Shown: in pieces, positions 45,535 through 57,999 of the stretch
Position numbering within the stretch: the first letter of the stretch is position 1
How the letters are laid out: each line of letters starts with the position of its first letter
DNA from: Rhizophagus clarus
Taxonomy: Eukaryota; Glomeromycota; Glomeromycetes; Glomerales; Glomeraceae
Reading direction: 5' to 3'
DNA: 64,000 nucleotides
NCBI GenBank assembly: GCA_015698045.1
Contig: BLAL01000019.1
Span: 498,501-562,500, forward strand
Position numbers and translations under genes: made by a program
The notes under the pieces: generated by a model
Told to the model about the DNA's origin: nothing
Databases searched by the model: none
What the model saw: only the letters and a program-made list of their open reading frames with translations

Positions 45535-47195
45535 ACCATAATTTAAATTTCCATAAATAAATTTGACTTGCCTTGTAACATGAAATTTATCGTTACTGTA
45601 AAACATTGCACAATCGGAGTGAAGTTCATCGATATAAATTTCTCGTGTACCATTTTTTATTATTAATTTTTTGATAATGTTTTTAATTTTTTCATATAAA
45701 TTGATAAATATGAATAAATAACCTCATTTTAAAAGATGAAAAAATTAAGCTCTTAGATGTATGTAATTTAACAAATAAAGGATTCTAGACTAAGAACATA
45801 ATAAACTAATATTAAATGAAGAACTAATCCATTATATAAGATCGTGTTTATGTCAAAAATGTAGAAACCTTATAATAGTAATAATTTGTATTTCGAGAAT
45901 TAAACTAGCTGAAGTAATAATGTTGATAAGTTTATTTAAACCAATTAAATGGTATTGAATGAAGAGACAGAGTATAGGATTTGGAGCTGTAAATAAGCAA
46001 TTTGGAAAGATTGACTTATTAAAGAATATTATGATTATGAAAATAATCAATGGAAAGATACTGAGAAAGCAAATTTCCTTTAGAGGTTTACATATAACTC
46101 ACAAGTCATCACAGATGAACTTTTAAGAGAAGTAAGATAATTTTTTTTTATTTATAATATTAAATTTTTATATGGTAAATATTGAACCAATTATTAAGAA
46201 TTATATATTTGCGATAGTAAGTGTTTGGATAATAAATTGTTATCGTATCACTAAAGATCCAAAAATAAATAATTTTATGATGCAATATGATCTGAAGATA
46301 GCTTGAGACGACATTTAAAATGTTAAATTAAATTCGTATAAAGATTGCGAGGTTAAATGCAAGTTTCGTGGTCTTAAAATTATTCATAGCAAAGGATTAA
46401 TTCATCGTAGATAAATATTAAGTGATTTTGAATACTGAAAGTTTTATTATTACTGATTTAGTATTATATTGGCCATTTTTCAAGATGATAGTGAAAAAAC
46501 CTGTAGATTATACTCAGTTGCATATGAAATTGTGTAGGATTTTCTCCTCTTCATAATGAGCACCAATTAAAATTTATCAAGAGTTGAGAATTTTCGACAC
46601 TATTAATCCAATGTTGGGAAGCAAATCATTTAAAACGACCTAAAGCGATGGACAAATTTCTGAAATCAATAAGCAAATATGAAATCAATAAAAGGCATCT
46701 TCTTTAAAGGATCAATTATTTATATAAACTATTGATACTCTATCATTAATATCACATCTTCAAGTAGTAGACTTTTAGATTTTGAACTCTTTCAGATCCC
46801 TAAAATAATGATTTTAGAACAGATTATTCATCATACTAATATTTTATTAAAGTATAATTCGTTAAACTTTTCCAAAACTTTAAAATGTTAATGTTATTAA
46901 TATTATTCACATACTAATTATTTTATTAAAGTATAAATTCATTATTTTATAGAATCTGTAAGAATGGAAGCTTGATATTAGCTCTAATCAAGATAATTAA
47001 TTAATATTTTTAGTTTGTTAAATCAGTAATTAACATTAATGTATTAAAATAAAGGAAATTAATTATCTTTTATTATATTTAATGAGTATTTATTTTTAAA
47101 TAAAGTCACTACTACATATTTTATACAACGCGTCACTGTTTGACTATGATCAAAAATCAATTCAGTTTGTTGCATTTACATACCAATATAAACAC
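45535..47195 (+). repeat. Segmental duplication, copy 2 (partner 21998-23705)
   Basis: Same orientation and order of blocks as copy 1 (CATTGCACAATCGGAGTGAA, AAAGGATTCTAGACTAAGAA, GGATTTGGAGCTGTAAATAA, CCAATGTTGGGAAGCAAATC), more deleted. Confidence 0.85.
45955..46990 (+). pseudogene. Decayed protein kinase gene (copy 2)
   Basis: Matches the relic at 22415-23460. The IHSKGLIH part of the catalytic loop is readable near 46385, with the GNIL part lost to a deletion. IQCWEANHLKRPK lies at about 46610-46645; here KRP is the normal kinase sequence, where copy 1 has KQP. More deletions than copy 1. The two copies decayed after a shared start, since both lack the same long frames. Confidence 0.6.
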
Positions 47196-47778
47196 AATGT
47201 AAAGCTATATATTACCATACATTAATTATACATTTGTAGTTCTTATTACGATAATTTATTATTGATGTTAGATTCGTGTCTAATATAGTTCAATATAGTT
47301 TACTAATTAATTACAATCAACTAAATAGCTTGTAACTTAACTATAACAGATAAGCTAAAATTTATACCAAAAGAGTGTCACATCAAGGCAATTTCTAAAA
47401 TTTTTAAAATTTGAAGATATTTTCAAAGTAAAACACAACTGAAATATATTGAGTAAGTTTATTCCGCAGCAGGAAAATTGCAGATAACAAAACCAAATAC
47501 TGTTGTGTAATTCAGCATAATAAATATTTGTAGTTATTCATTAAATTTATTTTGCTTTATTATTTTTGAAGATATACAATTGAAAATAAATGTAAAAATA
47601 CCCGTGGATTGGCCAGCAAAGCCATCCTATTTATTATTATTTGAAAAAATGAAAAATTTTATGTAGCAAGTAAAAATACATATAAATTCGTGTACACGAA
47701 AAAAAAAAAATTTGTTGTCAGGTAATTAAATCTTAATTGGTTGTACATACTTGCAAAATATACTACAAATTACATTTC
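47196..47778. other. Downstream of the membrane protein gene, no gene seen
   Basis: AT-rich. Presumed 3' flank of the minus-strand gene that follows. Confidence 0.4.
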
Positions 47779-48777
47779 CTATTTCATATATAAATTTCTA
47801 ATATTCTTAAATCGATCATTGTGCACTTTATCTTTGGATCCGTTTTTACCCAGAAAGTAAAAATTTTCTACGGGTAAATGAAATTCTTCTTTAAGACTAT
47901 TTGAATTCACTATGAAAATAAAATTTAAAAAACCAATTCCAAATTTGATACCCTCAGGTGAATCATAACGGAAAATTAATGCAACACAGTTTATGTATAA
48001 TAACAAATAAAATTTCGTAATATAAGCATTTATCGGGAATAACCACAATTCTGTGACAACTATACCATGTAGAATAGACCAAATAATAAAACGAGTGATT
48101 ATTTCGATAAATTCTTTGTTTCTCTTCTTATTCTTATCAATATTCTCCTCATTATCATTTTTTACATCCTCCTTAACCTCCTCATTCTTCTTATATTCCT
48201 CATTCCCCTCATTCTTATTATTCTTCTCATTTTTCTCCCCCTCACGATAAAAAATCAACGATTGTATAATTAAATAAGATATTGCCACTAGACATGGAAA
48301 GAATACCCAGATATAATATTTGTAGTCAGTCTTAGTCAAAGACTCTTCCGGCAAGAATTTGTACATGAATGTCAGGATAAAAATAATTAGAATAGTTTGA
48401 GATGCCACTAAAAAACATAGTATGCGATGTATCCAAACTTTCCAGGTTAATTTTTCGTACACATATCCTATTTTTAACTTCCCATGGTTTAACCAAACTC
48501 GCGTAGAGATAAAGAATACAATAACGAAAAAAAGACAAGTTGTATAAAAAATATTCAGCCAAATAATCTTACTATTTTTAACCCATATTAAAACTAAAGT
48601 CGCAATAAAAGGTGTACCAATGAAAATGGCGTCATCAAATATTCTTCCGCCAGTAGAACTGTTATAATTCCAAGTATCATCAAGGAAATTCATAGTAAAG
48701 AGGAACATCGGCAATAAATTATAAACAAAAGAATCCAATATGTCGGATTCCGACGTATATCCAGTAGTATCGGCCAT
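47779..48777 (-). CDS. Multipass membrane protein of unknown function, 332 aa
   Basis: A single intronless frame from MADTTGYTSESDIL. About seven or eight hydrophobic segments are visible (for example MFLFTMNFL, IFIGTPFIATLVLIW, FFVIVFFIS, ILCFLVASQTILIIFIL, YYIWVFFPCLVAISYLII, FIIWSILHGIVVTELWLF, FYLLLYINCVALIF). Between segments at about 178-222 lies a loop made almost only of Lys, Glu, Asn and Asp (EKNEKNNKNEGNEEYKKNEE), probably cytoplasmic. I recognise no family; it may be a lineage-specific protein. Start and stop are clear and the base composition in the hydrophobic parts is less extreme than the flanks, supporting a real gene. Function cannot be inferred. Confidence 0.75.
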   Translation of the reverse strand: MADTTGYTSESDILDSFVYNLLPMFLFTMNFLDDTWNYNSSTGGRIFDDAIFIGTPFIATLVLIWVKNSKIIWLNIFYTTCLFFVIVFFISTRVWLNHGKLKIGYVYEKLTWKVWIHRILCFLVASQTILIIFILTFMYKFLPEESLTKTDYKYYIWVFFPCLVAISYLIIQSLIFYREGEKNEKNNKNEGNEEYKKNEEVKEDVKNDNEENIDKNKKRNKEFIEIITRFIIWSILHGIVVTELWLFPINAYITKFYLLLYINCVALIFRYDSPEGIKFGIGFLNFIFIVNSNSLKEEFHLPVENFYFLGKNGSKDKVHNDRFKNIRNLYMK

Positions 48778-51290
48778 GGTTGAAGGGAAATTTGGGTTTG
48801 AGAGATGATATTTGGAATTGTAAGAGCCCCATGAATTTACGTTATGCTGGGTTGTATACAGGATATATTTGCAAGTAAATGGTGCAACATCATTATTTTA
48901 TTGTATTGTACGAAAAAAGTTAATTGAAATAGAGACCTGCATTTACCCAGCCCTAGACCCAGACCAATAATTAAACTATTTTAAATTCAATACTCGTCTA
49001 TTTTTGGATTTCGGAAAAAATTTACCCGATACCTATATCACGTGACAGTCTAAAGTTTTTTATCCAAATATTGTGGTTATTTTGTTCTTAGTTTTTTTAT
49101 ATTTTACCACTTGATAATAAAAAAGTTATAAATCACACTTTTTTTTTTACGAGATTCAATAAAAAAACATAAATATTTTTTATCTAAAGCATTTAAAAAT
49201 AGTGTTTACTTCTTTTATTGTGTGATATTTAAATGTATAATAAAATTTTATATGTTTTTGGACTATTTTTAATGCTTGATCCTAAATATTCCAAGAAGTG
49301 TTTAGCAGTACCCTTATCAGGATTGTTATTCAAGTACATATGCCTTAAATGAATTTAATTTAATTCTGACTTTTTGACTTTTACTCGCTTTATTTATAAT
49401 TTTAGTTGATGTCATTTCTCAATGGAATTATTTCAAAGAATCTAATGGTCTACTTTTGTAAATATTTCTGCTATTTTTATTCAAAAGTTCAATTTATGTA
49501 ATTTACGTTTAATTGTAATTGCTATTATTTTAATTCTCTTGCTGATAAATCTTTTACCAGTGCGAATTTTGCTAAGGTCGTTATTATTGCTAAACTGAGT
49601 AAAACATTTTTCTCGTTCACTTTTTACCGAAAGGACACCAGAACCATAAAAAGTGTCATATTGTTGTGTTTTCATATAGTGTTTCTCTTAATTTTTTGTC
49701 TTCACAACTTCACGTAATGAATATATATATGTATTCCACGCTTTGGCAAAATCACGCCATACTCATCTCCAACAAGAAACAGATTTAGTTCAAGATATTT
49801 ATGAATGTGAGTTAGAAATATGTCATAGATAGAACTTCTTTTCTTCTACATATTTCATCACATTTGGGAGATCGTCTTGGTAATGATGATGGGTCTGGCA
49901 CTCCTTGTGACAATCCGTGTGATTATGAAGACATCATATCCTTGTGGTTTTAACCTTATCATCATAGGGATGCATTTTATACTACTTTCTTAGTCGAAGC
50001 AGCCGAATCTTTATTCTATAAATATAAGGATCATTAAAAACTATTGCATAAAATTCAAGGCAACATAAGGTCTTATCAATATCCTAATTTTTTCGAAAGA
50101 GATAGCTGCTTTTTCCGCTTTGGTATGCAGACAGGTATAAAATCATCATCAGACTAAATACATAATGAAAGAATCAAGATTACCTTTGTCAGACAGCCAA
50201 CATTTTATAAGTTCTCACAACTTATAGACAGGAACTTCCTCTCTTCTTTTAGAATTTTTAATTATTTTAGTTAATCAGAGAATTTATAGTTTCTGGGGTA
50301 ATTGTTGAATTATGTAGATGGATCAAGGGTTTACGAGCTGATTTACGTTCATTTGATTGTAACCAAGTTCTGGCTTCTTTACGATCAGATCCATCAAATT
50401 AAGTAATATTCTTGACTAGTGACTTTTCAAAATTTTCTTATTTTCATCCCACCAAGTCACCCTGCAGGCTTAGCAACAGATGAGCCCGCAGTTCACCTGA
50501 TGCCTCGATCATGCAAATGCTAAGGGTTGAACATCAGACAAGCTTACAGTTTATCTGTGCCTCACACTTGCTTTATAGCTCATCTCGCAGACTTGAATGA
50601 TAGAAAGCCCACAGTTCTCTACCATGCCATCACTTATTTCTTTACATTTATTTCTAAAAAAAGTTATTATATTTGCATTATACTTATCCAGCAACAATCG
50701 TCCAAATTCAAATTTTGGGCCTTTCTCTGTTTTGAGGTTATCAGCTATAGTCTCAAAAGGTAGAAGGTAAACTTCTATTTTTCGTTGAAATGTTTTTTTC
50801 CTCGTATTCCTCTAAAAACTCCTGAATATTCCAATTCGTAGATTTTCAATCAAAATACTTGTGTGCTCCATCAATTTTCATCATAGACAGTATTAAAAAA
50901 TATGTGTGATTTTCAAGATTTTTCATGAACAAACTTATCGTAAAAAAAAAGATTTTTCGTATGACTAACACATTCTATTCATTCTCATTGTATTGCGCGT
51001 TTTTAAATAATCACGTGTGTGTCAGTCTGTGTGATAAATTTCAACATTCACATTTTAAACAATACATAATATGTTAATTTATGAAATGTTATAAAATAAT
51101 AATGTATTTTAAATGGTTGTTAAATTAATTTAATTTGTTGAATTATGAATTATCATTTGTATCACTATATAATTAATATTCTTTTATAAATAATCAAACT
51201 CAGCAATTTTTAAAACGAAGGAAAAAATATGCAAACTGGTCACAAAAATCTGAAGAAATTAATTTAAAAATAATGATAAGTGTGAGCTAT
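48778..51290. other. Unassigned; possible coding relics
   Basis: 49740-50160 (+) has protein-like stretches (ETDLVQDIYECELEIC; GDDGSGTPCDNPCDYEDI in part; FLVEAAESLFYKYKDH) in shifting frames and is probably an old gene or transposon that I cannot name. The frames 49481-49675 (-) and 50527-50763 (+) have no recognisable domain. Confidence 0.3.
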
Positions 51291-51299
51291 GCAATAAAG

Positions 51300-51561
51300 A
51301 TAAAGGGACTGGCAAGCCAAGCATTTTTGATTACAATATCCACAAACTATTTTTATCCCTTTATTATGAGAAATTTTTCTCAATCATATGCTTGATTATG
51401 TCTTCTTATTGCTTCAGTCTTTTCATCATTTGTAAGAGAATTTTTTTTATAAATTTATATTATTTATGTATGTTATCGTGAATATTATAATCAATTGATG
51501 CAAATTATGCAATTGCTTCATTAATTGTTTTATAAGTTAAATCTCTTCAGAGGGTAGACAT
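51300..51561 (-). pseudogene. Relic of kinase exon 1
   Basis: Minus strand from ATG at 51559-51561: MSTL.RDLTYKTINEAIA-like start, SIDYNIHDN, a shortened helix region, and KIVCGYCNQKCLA, which aligns to the cysteine patch of the intact kinases (CEFCNQKCLA). Deletions break the frame and nothing of the ATP lobe or exon 2 follows. The shared upstream block precedes it at 51661-51700. Confidence 0.6.
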
Positions 51562-51660
51562 AATATTATGAAGATATTAATTTGTTGAAAAAAACAGTAG
51601 TCTTACGCCTTTTTTAAGTATTATTTGACGTTCCACTGTACAATGTGATTTTATAGTAAA

Positions 51661-51700
51661 TTCATAATTAGAGGTGAATTACCTAAAAAGTAAAACAAAT
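51661..51700 (-). promoter_or_regulatory. Conserved upstream block of the kinase genes (copy at exon-1 relic)
   Basis: TAATTAGAGGTGAATTACCT then AAAAAGTAAAACAAA, about 100-140 bases before the relic's ATG. Nearly identical to 63941-63980. Confidence 0.45.
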
Positions 51701-53330
51701 TATATCAAATCACAGAATCATACATTAGTTACACTTCAGGTGACTTGTTGAAGTATTTCTAACTGTCAGTAATATTAAAAGTTTAATTTACTTACTTCTA
51801 TTCACAATATACAAAAGCTTGAATAAATCAGAATAATTATCAAAAAATGGATTAAAACTCCTAATGTAGTCCATCTAACTAGAAGTAGATAACTGTATTA
51901 TGGTCTCCGTCATCTTGAGGTTGAACCCTGAAAAATTGATGTTTAACCACATGCCGCATGATTAGCTTGATGAATAAAGGGCGAAAAGATTTTAATTTTA
52001 ATCACGTTTTTGTTTTATTTTTATTTTTTTTTTTGTAATATATTGCATAATACTTTGTCCTACGCTTATGATTTTTCAGTATGATGATAGATAATACAAA
52101 AAAAAATTGCAATATAAAAATATATAATAAAATAAAAATCTTTGCAAATAATAATAATTAATTTAAAATGACAGATGTATACATAATTGATTTTTTAACC
52201 CGCTACTTCGTTTTATTTCTTAATTACTAATTCTTATATAACATTTGCAATTTTAAATAAAATAATACTAAAATTATCCAAATTTTCCAATGATTTTTTT
52301 TTTTTGTATCAATAATTAGATTCTAAACTTCTATATACTTATATACAATATCGTTATTAAGTTAAAAAATGATATAAAAATATATTTTTCCTTCGTTCAA
52401 CTCCGTGATAAACAAAAGAAAAAAAATCCGCTCATTTAATTTGAATGTAAGGAACAAAAATAACAATCAGTAATGGAAGAATTTACGTTTTTTGGAATTA
52501 AATATAAAAAAATTTGCGAAAAAAAACTATTAAAAATAAAATAATAAAAAAATAAATACAGAATGGAATAATAAAGTGTAATTATTTTTTATTTGATCAT
52601 TAAGATTGAAAATATTCATTTCTTTCGAACATAACATCTAAATTTACAATCTGAGTTTTGTACTCTTTAGGTTAAACCTGGTTGAAATCACTTATTTAAG
52701 GATTTTTGAGATATTTCATCGTAACTATTTAACATCTAATGACAAATAATAAAAGTTACGTTAATTGATATGATGGTTTTGTTTAACAAATAATTTATTC
52801 AACGTCTGAGGAATATAAATTTAGAATCGGTTCTAAAAACCGCGGCTCTATAATGGAATCAAGCATAAAACTATAAAACGAGACTGTCGATACTTCATTC
52901 GGGTTCATGTGACGCAATTCAAGTCACGTGCGGATGCTCAAAAATTCTTGACATTTTTTTACTTACAAATTTTAATAAGTGGGTATTTCTTTTTTCCATC
53001 AGAATCTACTAGTCTTTAACATAAGTTTTAAAGCATAATAGCCTTTTTTCGCCATTAGATTTTACACAACATTTAGCGATTTTGTTTTCAAATTGGAATT
53101 GGTTATATTACAGTTGTTGTCAGTCAAAATTCTTTTTATCGTTTATTCCATAGTAGTATAAAATATAATTGAAGGTTACATCCAGAAAATAAATCTTACT
53201 GCGGGAATATTTACTGTATTTCATGTGCTACGCGCATTCGATCAATGATAAATAATTAATAATTTGTATGTTAGTTTGTTAGTTTGGCAAAATTTCAATC
53301 TAAATAAACAATTACACTTTAGTCATGACA
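51701..53330. other. About 1.6 kb without a recognised gene
   Basis: AT-rich with T- and A-runs. Nothing could be supported. Confidence 0.4.
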
Positions 53331-53451
53331 CGTGTAAAAAAAAATTATTTAAATTACAAACTAAGAAATTCGTTCTACCCCTTAATGTTTAAATAATTTC
53401 AATTTCAAAATAAGATACGTAATTGCTTACGATCAATCTAGTTTGTAAACA

Positions 53452-54380
53452 ATTTAAAATCTATTTAAAAAGTAAATAAATACATTAGTAATTAAAAAAT
53501 TATTATTATTATAAAAACGTTATATATAAATTTTGAAAAATAAACAGACCATCAGGAATTTCAAATTCTTCTTGTTCTTCTGAATGAAGATTTGGATTAT
53601 TATATACTTCATCTTCATTTATAAAATAATTGTAATACAAAATTATTTATTATTATCTAAGAATTTTAATAAATAAATAATTTACCTACCACTAATATCA
53701 ACAGATTGTGGCTGTTGTATTGTTTCTCTATTATAGTTATTTTGAGTATCAACTATTGTCAAATCAAAATTTAATAAAAGATACTTATTAAATAAATACA
53801 AAAAATGAAGTTGACTTACAAATGCAAATGTTTTACTAACCATTCTTTGTATTTAATTGTAGTTTTTAAATACTTTGGATAACTTTTTACTACCAGCTGG
53901 AATTAAGTTATTAATTAATAAATATTTAATATTAAATATTTGTTTTGTCTTAATTACCCTTAGATTGACCAAAATCATCAACTAAAAAAAACAATTTTTT
54001 TTAATATTTTATTGCATACTAAATTTAATATATAATCTTAAATATACTTATTATTGTCAGGAATATTAAAATCATATAATTTACTATGAAATGCTGTTAG
54101 AAACGATAATATATTAATTGAATATTTTTAGTAAAGCTTAAAAATAACATAAATTTGCATTACCTTCTTGTTCTGTTTTTATTTAAATTCAAAAAAAATG
54201 TTGATATTAATTACATTCAAGAACATTAATAACTAATAAACATTAGATTATACTACCTTCTGTTGCATTTCCCGGTTCTGGTAAATTTTCAAATTTATAA
54301 AGTTTACTTAGTTTACTTGTGAATAATTTGTTGCTTGTATAACTCATTCCATTATCTATTTGAGGTAATTCATCTGGACT
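53452..54380 (-). pseudogene. Kinase tail without its catalytic domain (truncated copy)
   Basis: Minus strand, from about 54380: end of exon 2 (DELPQ..DNG, SNKLFTSKLSKLYKFENLPE, NATEG), a 9-nt microexon (EQE), FHSKLYDFNIPDN, a shortened exon IDDFGQSKG, a KKLSKVFK exon that has lost one base of an A-run and goes out of frame, DTQNNYNRETIQQPQSVDIS, and a YNNPNLHSEEQEEFEIPD exon. The last exon's GGA is changed. Closest to kinase D, whose tail lies only 1.2 kb further on, and the 3' flanks match as well (53345-53530 with 55385-55610). A local duplication cut off at about 54380, where hAT transposase sequence begins. Confidence 0.7.
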
Positions 54381-54384
54381 ACTC

Positions 54385-54975
54385 ATTTGATTCTGACGGT
54401 AAATCTTTCATAAGAACTGATGGCAATCGTCAGGCTTCAGGTGTATTACAAAGTTTCATAACATCAGAATTTTTTCTATGAAAATCTATTAATTGATATA
54501 AATCAGGATAGACAGATAACGCTAGGTATTTTTTTGCCATAAAATATATACATTGCATTTGCGTTATAATTTTAATTTTATTATTATCTAATTGATTCAA
54601 AAATTCAACCTTTATAATGCTTTGATTTCTTCTTGCTTCAGCTTTATGCTCATGATGGTTAAGATGTCGATTAATGCGTTCCTTTTGCAAGTTCATTGGT
54701 ATATTCTTTTGATTAACACCTCCTACAAAACATGAATAATGTTCCATCCACATCCCTATATTTTAACCAAGAATCATTTCCATTTTGGATCAGGGTTACT
54801 TCTATTTTTACGGCGTTTTACCTGTTTTACCTCAGATGGTTCTGAAGAATCTGGTTTTTCACTTGATGAAGCTTTATCAAAATGTTCATATTGCTTATTT
54901 TTACCTTTTGCAGGTAGTCGTGTTTCAACGGATGGAAAACACCTTTTTCATTATTACAAAAAAGAGTAAAAAAAA
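54385..54975 (-). pseudogene. Fragment of a hAT-type transposase gene
   Basis: The minus frame 54430-54753 reads FVGGVNQKNIPMNLQKER, then HHEHKAEARRNQS, then IITQMQCIYFMAKKYLALS and YPDLYQLIDFHRKN. This resembles the region between the TTF-type zinc finger and the DUF4371 domain of hAT transposases (zinc-finger His pair, then a helix with ..YFMAKK..). Upstream, in another frame, lie a Lys/Ser/Glu-rich stretch and NPDPKWK, where the finger domain starts. No catalytic DDE part is present. Family assignment is from pattern memory. Confidence 0.5.
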
Positions 54976-55514
54976 AAAATGAATAAAATGCAGGAAACCA
55001 TTTTAATTGGTGTTAGCTCAATATTGTGAAACACTTTTCATGAGATGATTTTCTGTATTTAGTGTTTATACAGTACTTGCTTGATGAGGTGAACCGTGAA
55101 CGTGATAAAAAAATTGAATTTGGAAAATAACACAATGATCAAATTTACCATGTGATTGTTCGCAACTGCTCGCACTGCTCGCATATGTAAAATTTTTCTG
55201 TGCGGCACAGCGCACATCTTTACCAAAAAAGTGTGCGCAAAATTTTAATCATGTGCGGCGCGCACATGCCGCACAGTGAAAAACAAACACTGGTCACGAC
55301 ACGTATAAAAAGGTAAATTCTCAAGTAAGTTTATAATATATATTTAATAATAATAAATTTAATATAAATAAATTAATAAAATATATAAAAAAAATTATTT
55401 AAATTGCAAACTAAGAAATTCGTTTTATTCTTAGTGTTTAAATAATTTCAATTTTCAAAATAAGATAGGTAAGTGAAATTTATTGCTTATGATCAATCTA
55501 GTTTGTAAAACAAT
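54976..55514. other. Intergenic with GC-rich GTGCGG repeats
   Basis: 55140-55285 is rich in GTGCGGC/GCCGCAC and GCTCGCA words in both orientations, perhaps the remains of a MITE. The rest is the 3' flank of kinase D. Confidence 0.35.
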
Positions 55515-57369
55515 TTAAAATCCATCTAAAAAGTAATAAATGTATTAGCGGTTAGTAAATAAAAATTACCATTATTATAAACGTTATATATAAAATTTTG
55601 AAAAATAAACAAACCATCAGGAATTTCAAATTCTTCTTGTTCTTCTGAATGAAGATTTGGATTATTATATACTTCATCTTCATCTATAAAATAATAATAA
55701 TACGAAATTATTTATTATTATCTAAGAATTTTTAATAAATAAATAATTTACCTACCATTAATATCAACAGTTTGTGACTGTTGTATTGTTTCTCTATTGT
55801 AGTTATTTTGAATATCAACTATTGTCAAAATACAATTACATTTAATAAACTATTCAGTTATTGATAAATACAAATTAATGGAATTTATTGTTAAATAATT
55901 ACTTACCACTTTTTGAATCTACCCGCAATTTTTTGAATTTGGAACATATTTTACTATCAACTAAAGTTGATAATATTAATTAAATATTTAATACAAGTTA
56001 AATATTTATTATTTTAATTCTAAGTTACCTTCGATAACATTACTACTTCTTTTGTTATTCTGATTACTTGATTGGTCAAAATCATCGACTAAGAAACAAA
56101 CCAATTTCCAATTTTTAATATTTTAAAGCATAAATTTAATGTACTCATAAAAATACTTACTATTGTTAGGAATATTAAAATCATATAATATACTATGAAA
56201 TGCTATTAGAAACGATAATTTATTAATTGAATATATTAGTAAAGTTTAAAAAAAAGCATGAATTTGTATTACCTTCTTGTTCTTCTATTTTTATTTAAAT
56301 TTAAAAAAAAATGATGATATTAATTACATTCAAGAACATTAATAGCTAATGAACATTAGATTATACTACCTTCTGTCGCATTTTTTGGTTCGGGCAAATT
56401 TTCAAATTTATAAAGTTTGCTTGTGAATAATTTGTTGCTTGTATAACTCGTTCCATTATCTATTTGTATTTTTAATTGAGGTAATTCATCTGGGTTATTT
56501 TGATAATATAACTTAATTTCTCTTATATTTTTCAAAAGTGTATAAGTGTCAGGTCTTTCTAATGGATTAGCATTCCAGCATTGTATCATTAAATTTTTAT
56601 ACATTAAAGGAATTTCTGATATAATTTTTGGTCTCATACCATTGATGATATTTATTGCAAGATCACAATCATGCTCATAATTTATAAATGGTGGTTGTCC
56701 GGATGAAATTTCCCACATAAGCATTGCAATACTATAGATATCAGACTTAAAAGTATACACTTTTCCATTAAGTACTTCAGGTGCTATGTAAGGAAGATTT
56801 CCATATATACTTGTTAATGGTTTGTCTGCAGGTCCACAAAATCCAAGATCACTAATAAACCAAAATTCATTAAATTGATAATATAATATATTTCCAGAAT
56901 GTAAATCTCTATGAATTGAATTTTCTTTATAAATATCACAAAGTGCCACAATTATTAAATAAGCAATTTTAATTCTTTCTATCCATGTAAGATGATTGTG
57001 ACTCTGCTGTAAATATTCTCTTAAATTTGTATTCATTCTCATCATTACAAGCATATAATTTCCATTTGATGGATTTTGTGTTAAACCATAACATTTAACA
57101 ATACTTGAAGTTTTGCTACCTATAATTAGATGTGATTTAGCCTGTAAAAGAAAACTTTTTATTACAACATATGCGCCGATCCTTGGAATTAGCTTAAATT
57201 AAGAATTTGGCGATAGTATGTTTTTGACCGACAAATTATTGCCGATCATTTTCCAAATTAATGTACTTTTTCGCTTAATTTGGAAATTGTTGTACGATCT
57301 TCAAGCATTTTTTCATGAAAGTGGAAATGCGCAATGTGAACTTTAAAGTTGAAATTTATATAGCTATTT

Positions 57370-57432
57370 AATTGCAATATGCAATGCAATAGCAATGCAA
57401 TAGCAATGCATATGCATATGCATATGCATATG
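57370..57432. repeat. Simple repeat GCAATA/GCATAT
   Basis: About ten hexamer-like units (AATGCAATAGCAATGCAATA, then CATATG repeated). Confidence 0.8.
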
Positions 57433-57999
57433 GTTATTGCCATAGCTACAGTATATCTATCTATACGCTATTTTTTTTCAAAAATAAAAGTGATGATTAT
57501 TTGCATTATGCTATATTGCATCTTTTGATATCATTAGAATAAAATTGCAAAAAAAGCACTCCTGTGCCACTTTTGTTGTTAATTATGTTTAACCATCAAG
57601 TAAACGATTTTGCTGCAAAAAATTGATTTTGTCGATCATAACGCAGGTAATTTGAGGTAAAAAAGCTGATCATTTAAAATAGTCACTATAGTAAAACAAA
57701 TGATTTTTTTATATCATTTTTAATAAAAAACATTTTATTTTTGCAATAATAAAAAAAAGTTTTTTTAATCATTTTTAATTAAAAACGATTTTAATCATTT
57801 ATTTTTTCTAATTATTTTTTTAAATAATTTCTTTTAGTCATCATAATAAAAACCATTAAATTGTTTTTATTATGAAAGAATCGATTTCAACAACTTTGTT
57901 AAAAATCATTTTTAATTAAAAAGTGCAAATTCTTCTTAATCATTTTCAATTAAAAACAAACAATTTTTAATTAAACAATTAAAAAAAGCGTTTTTCTTT

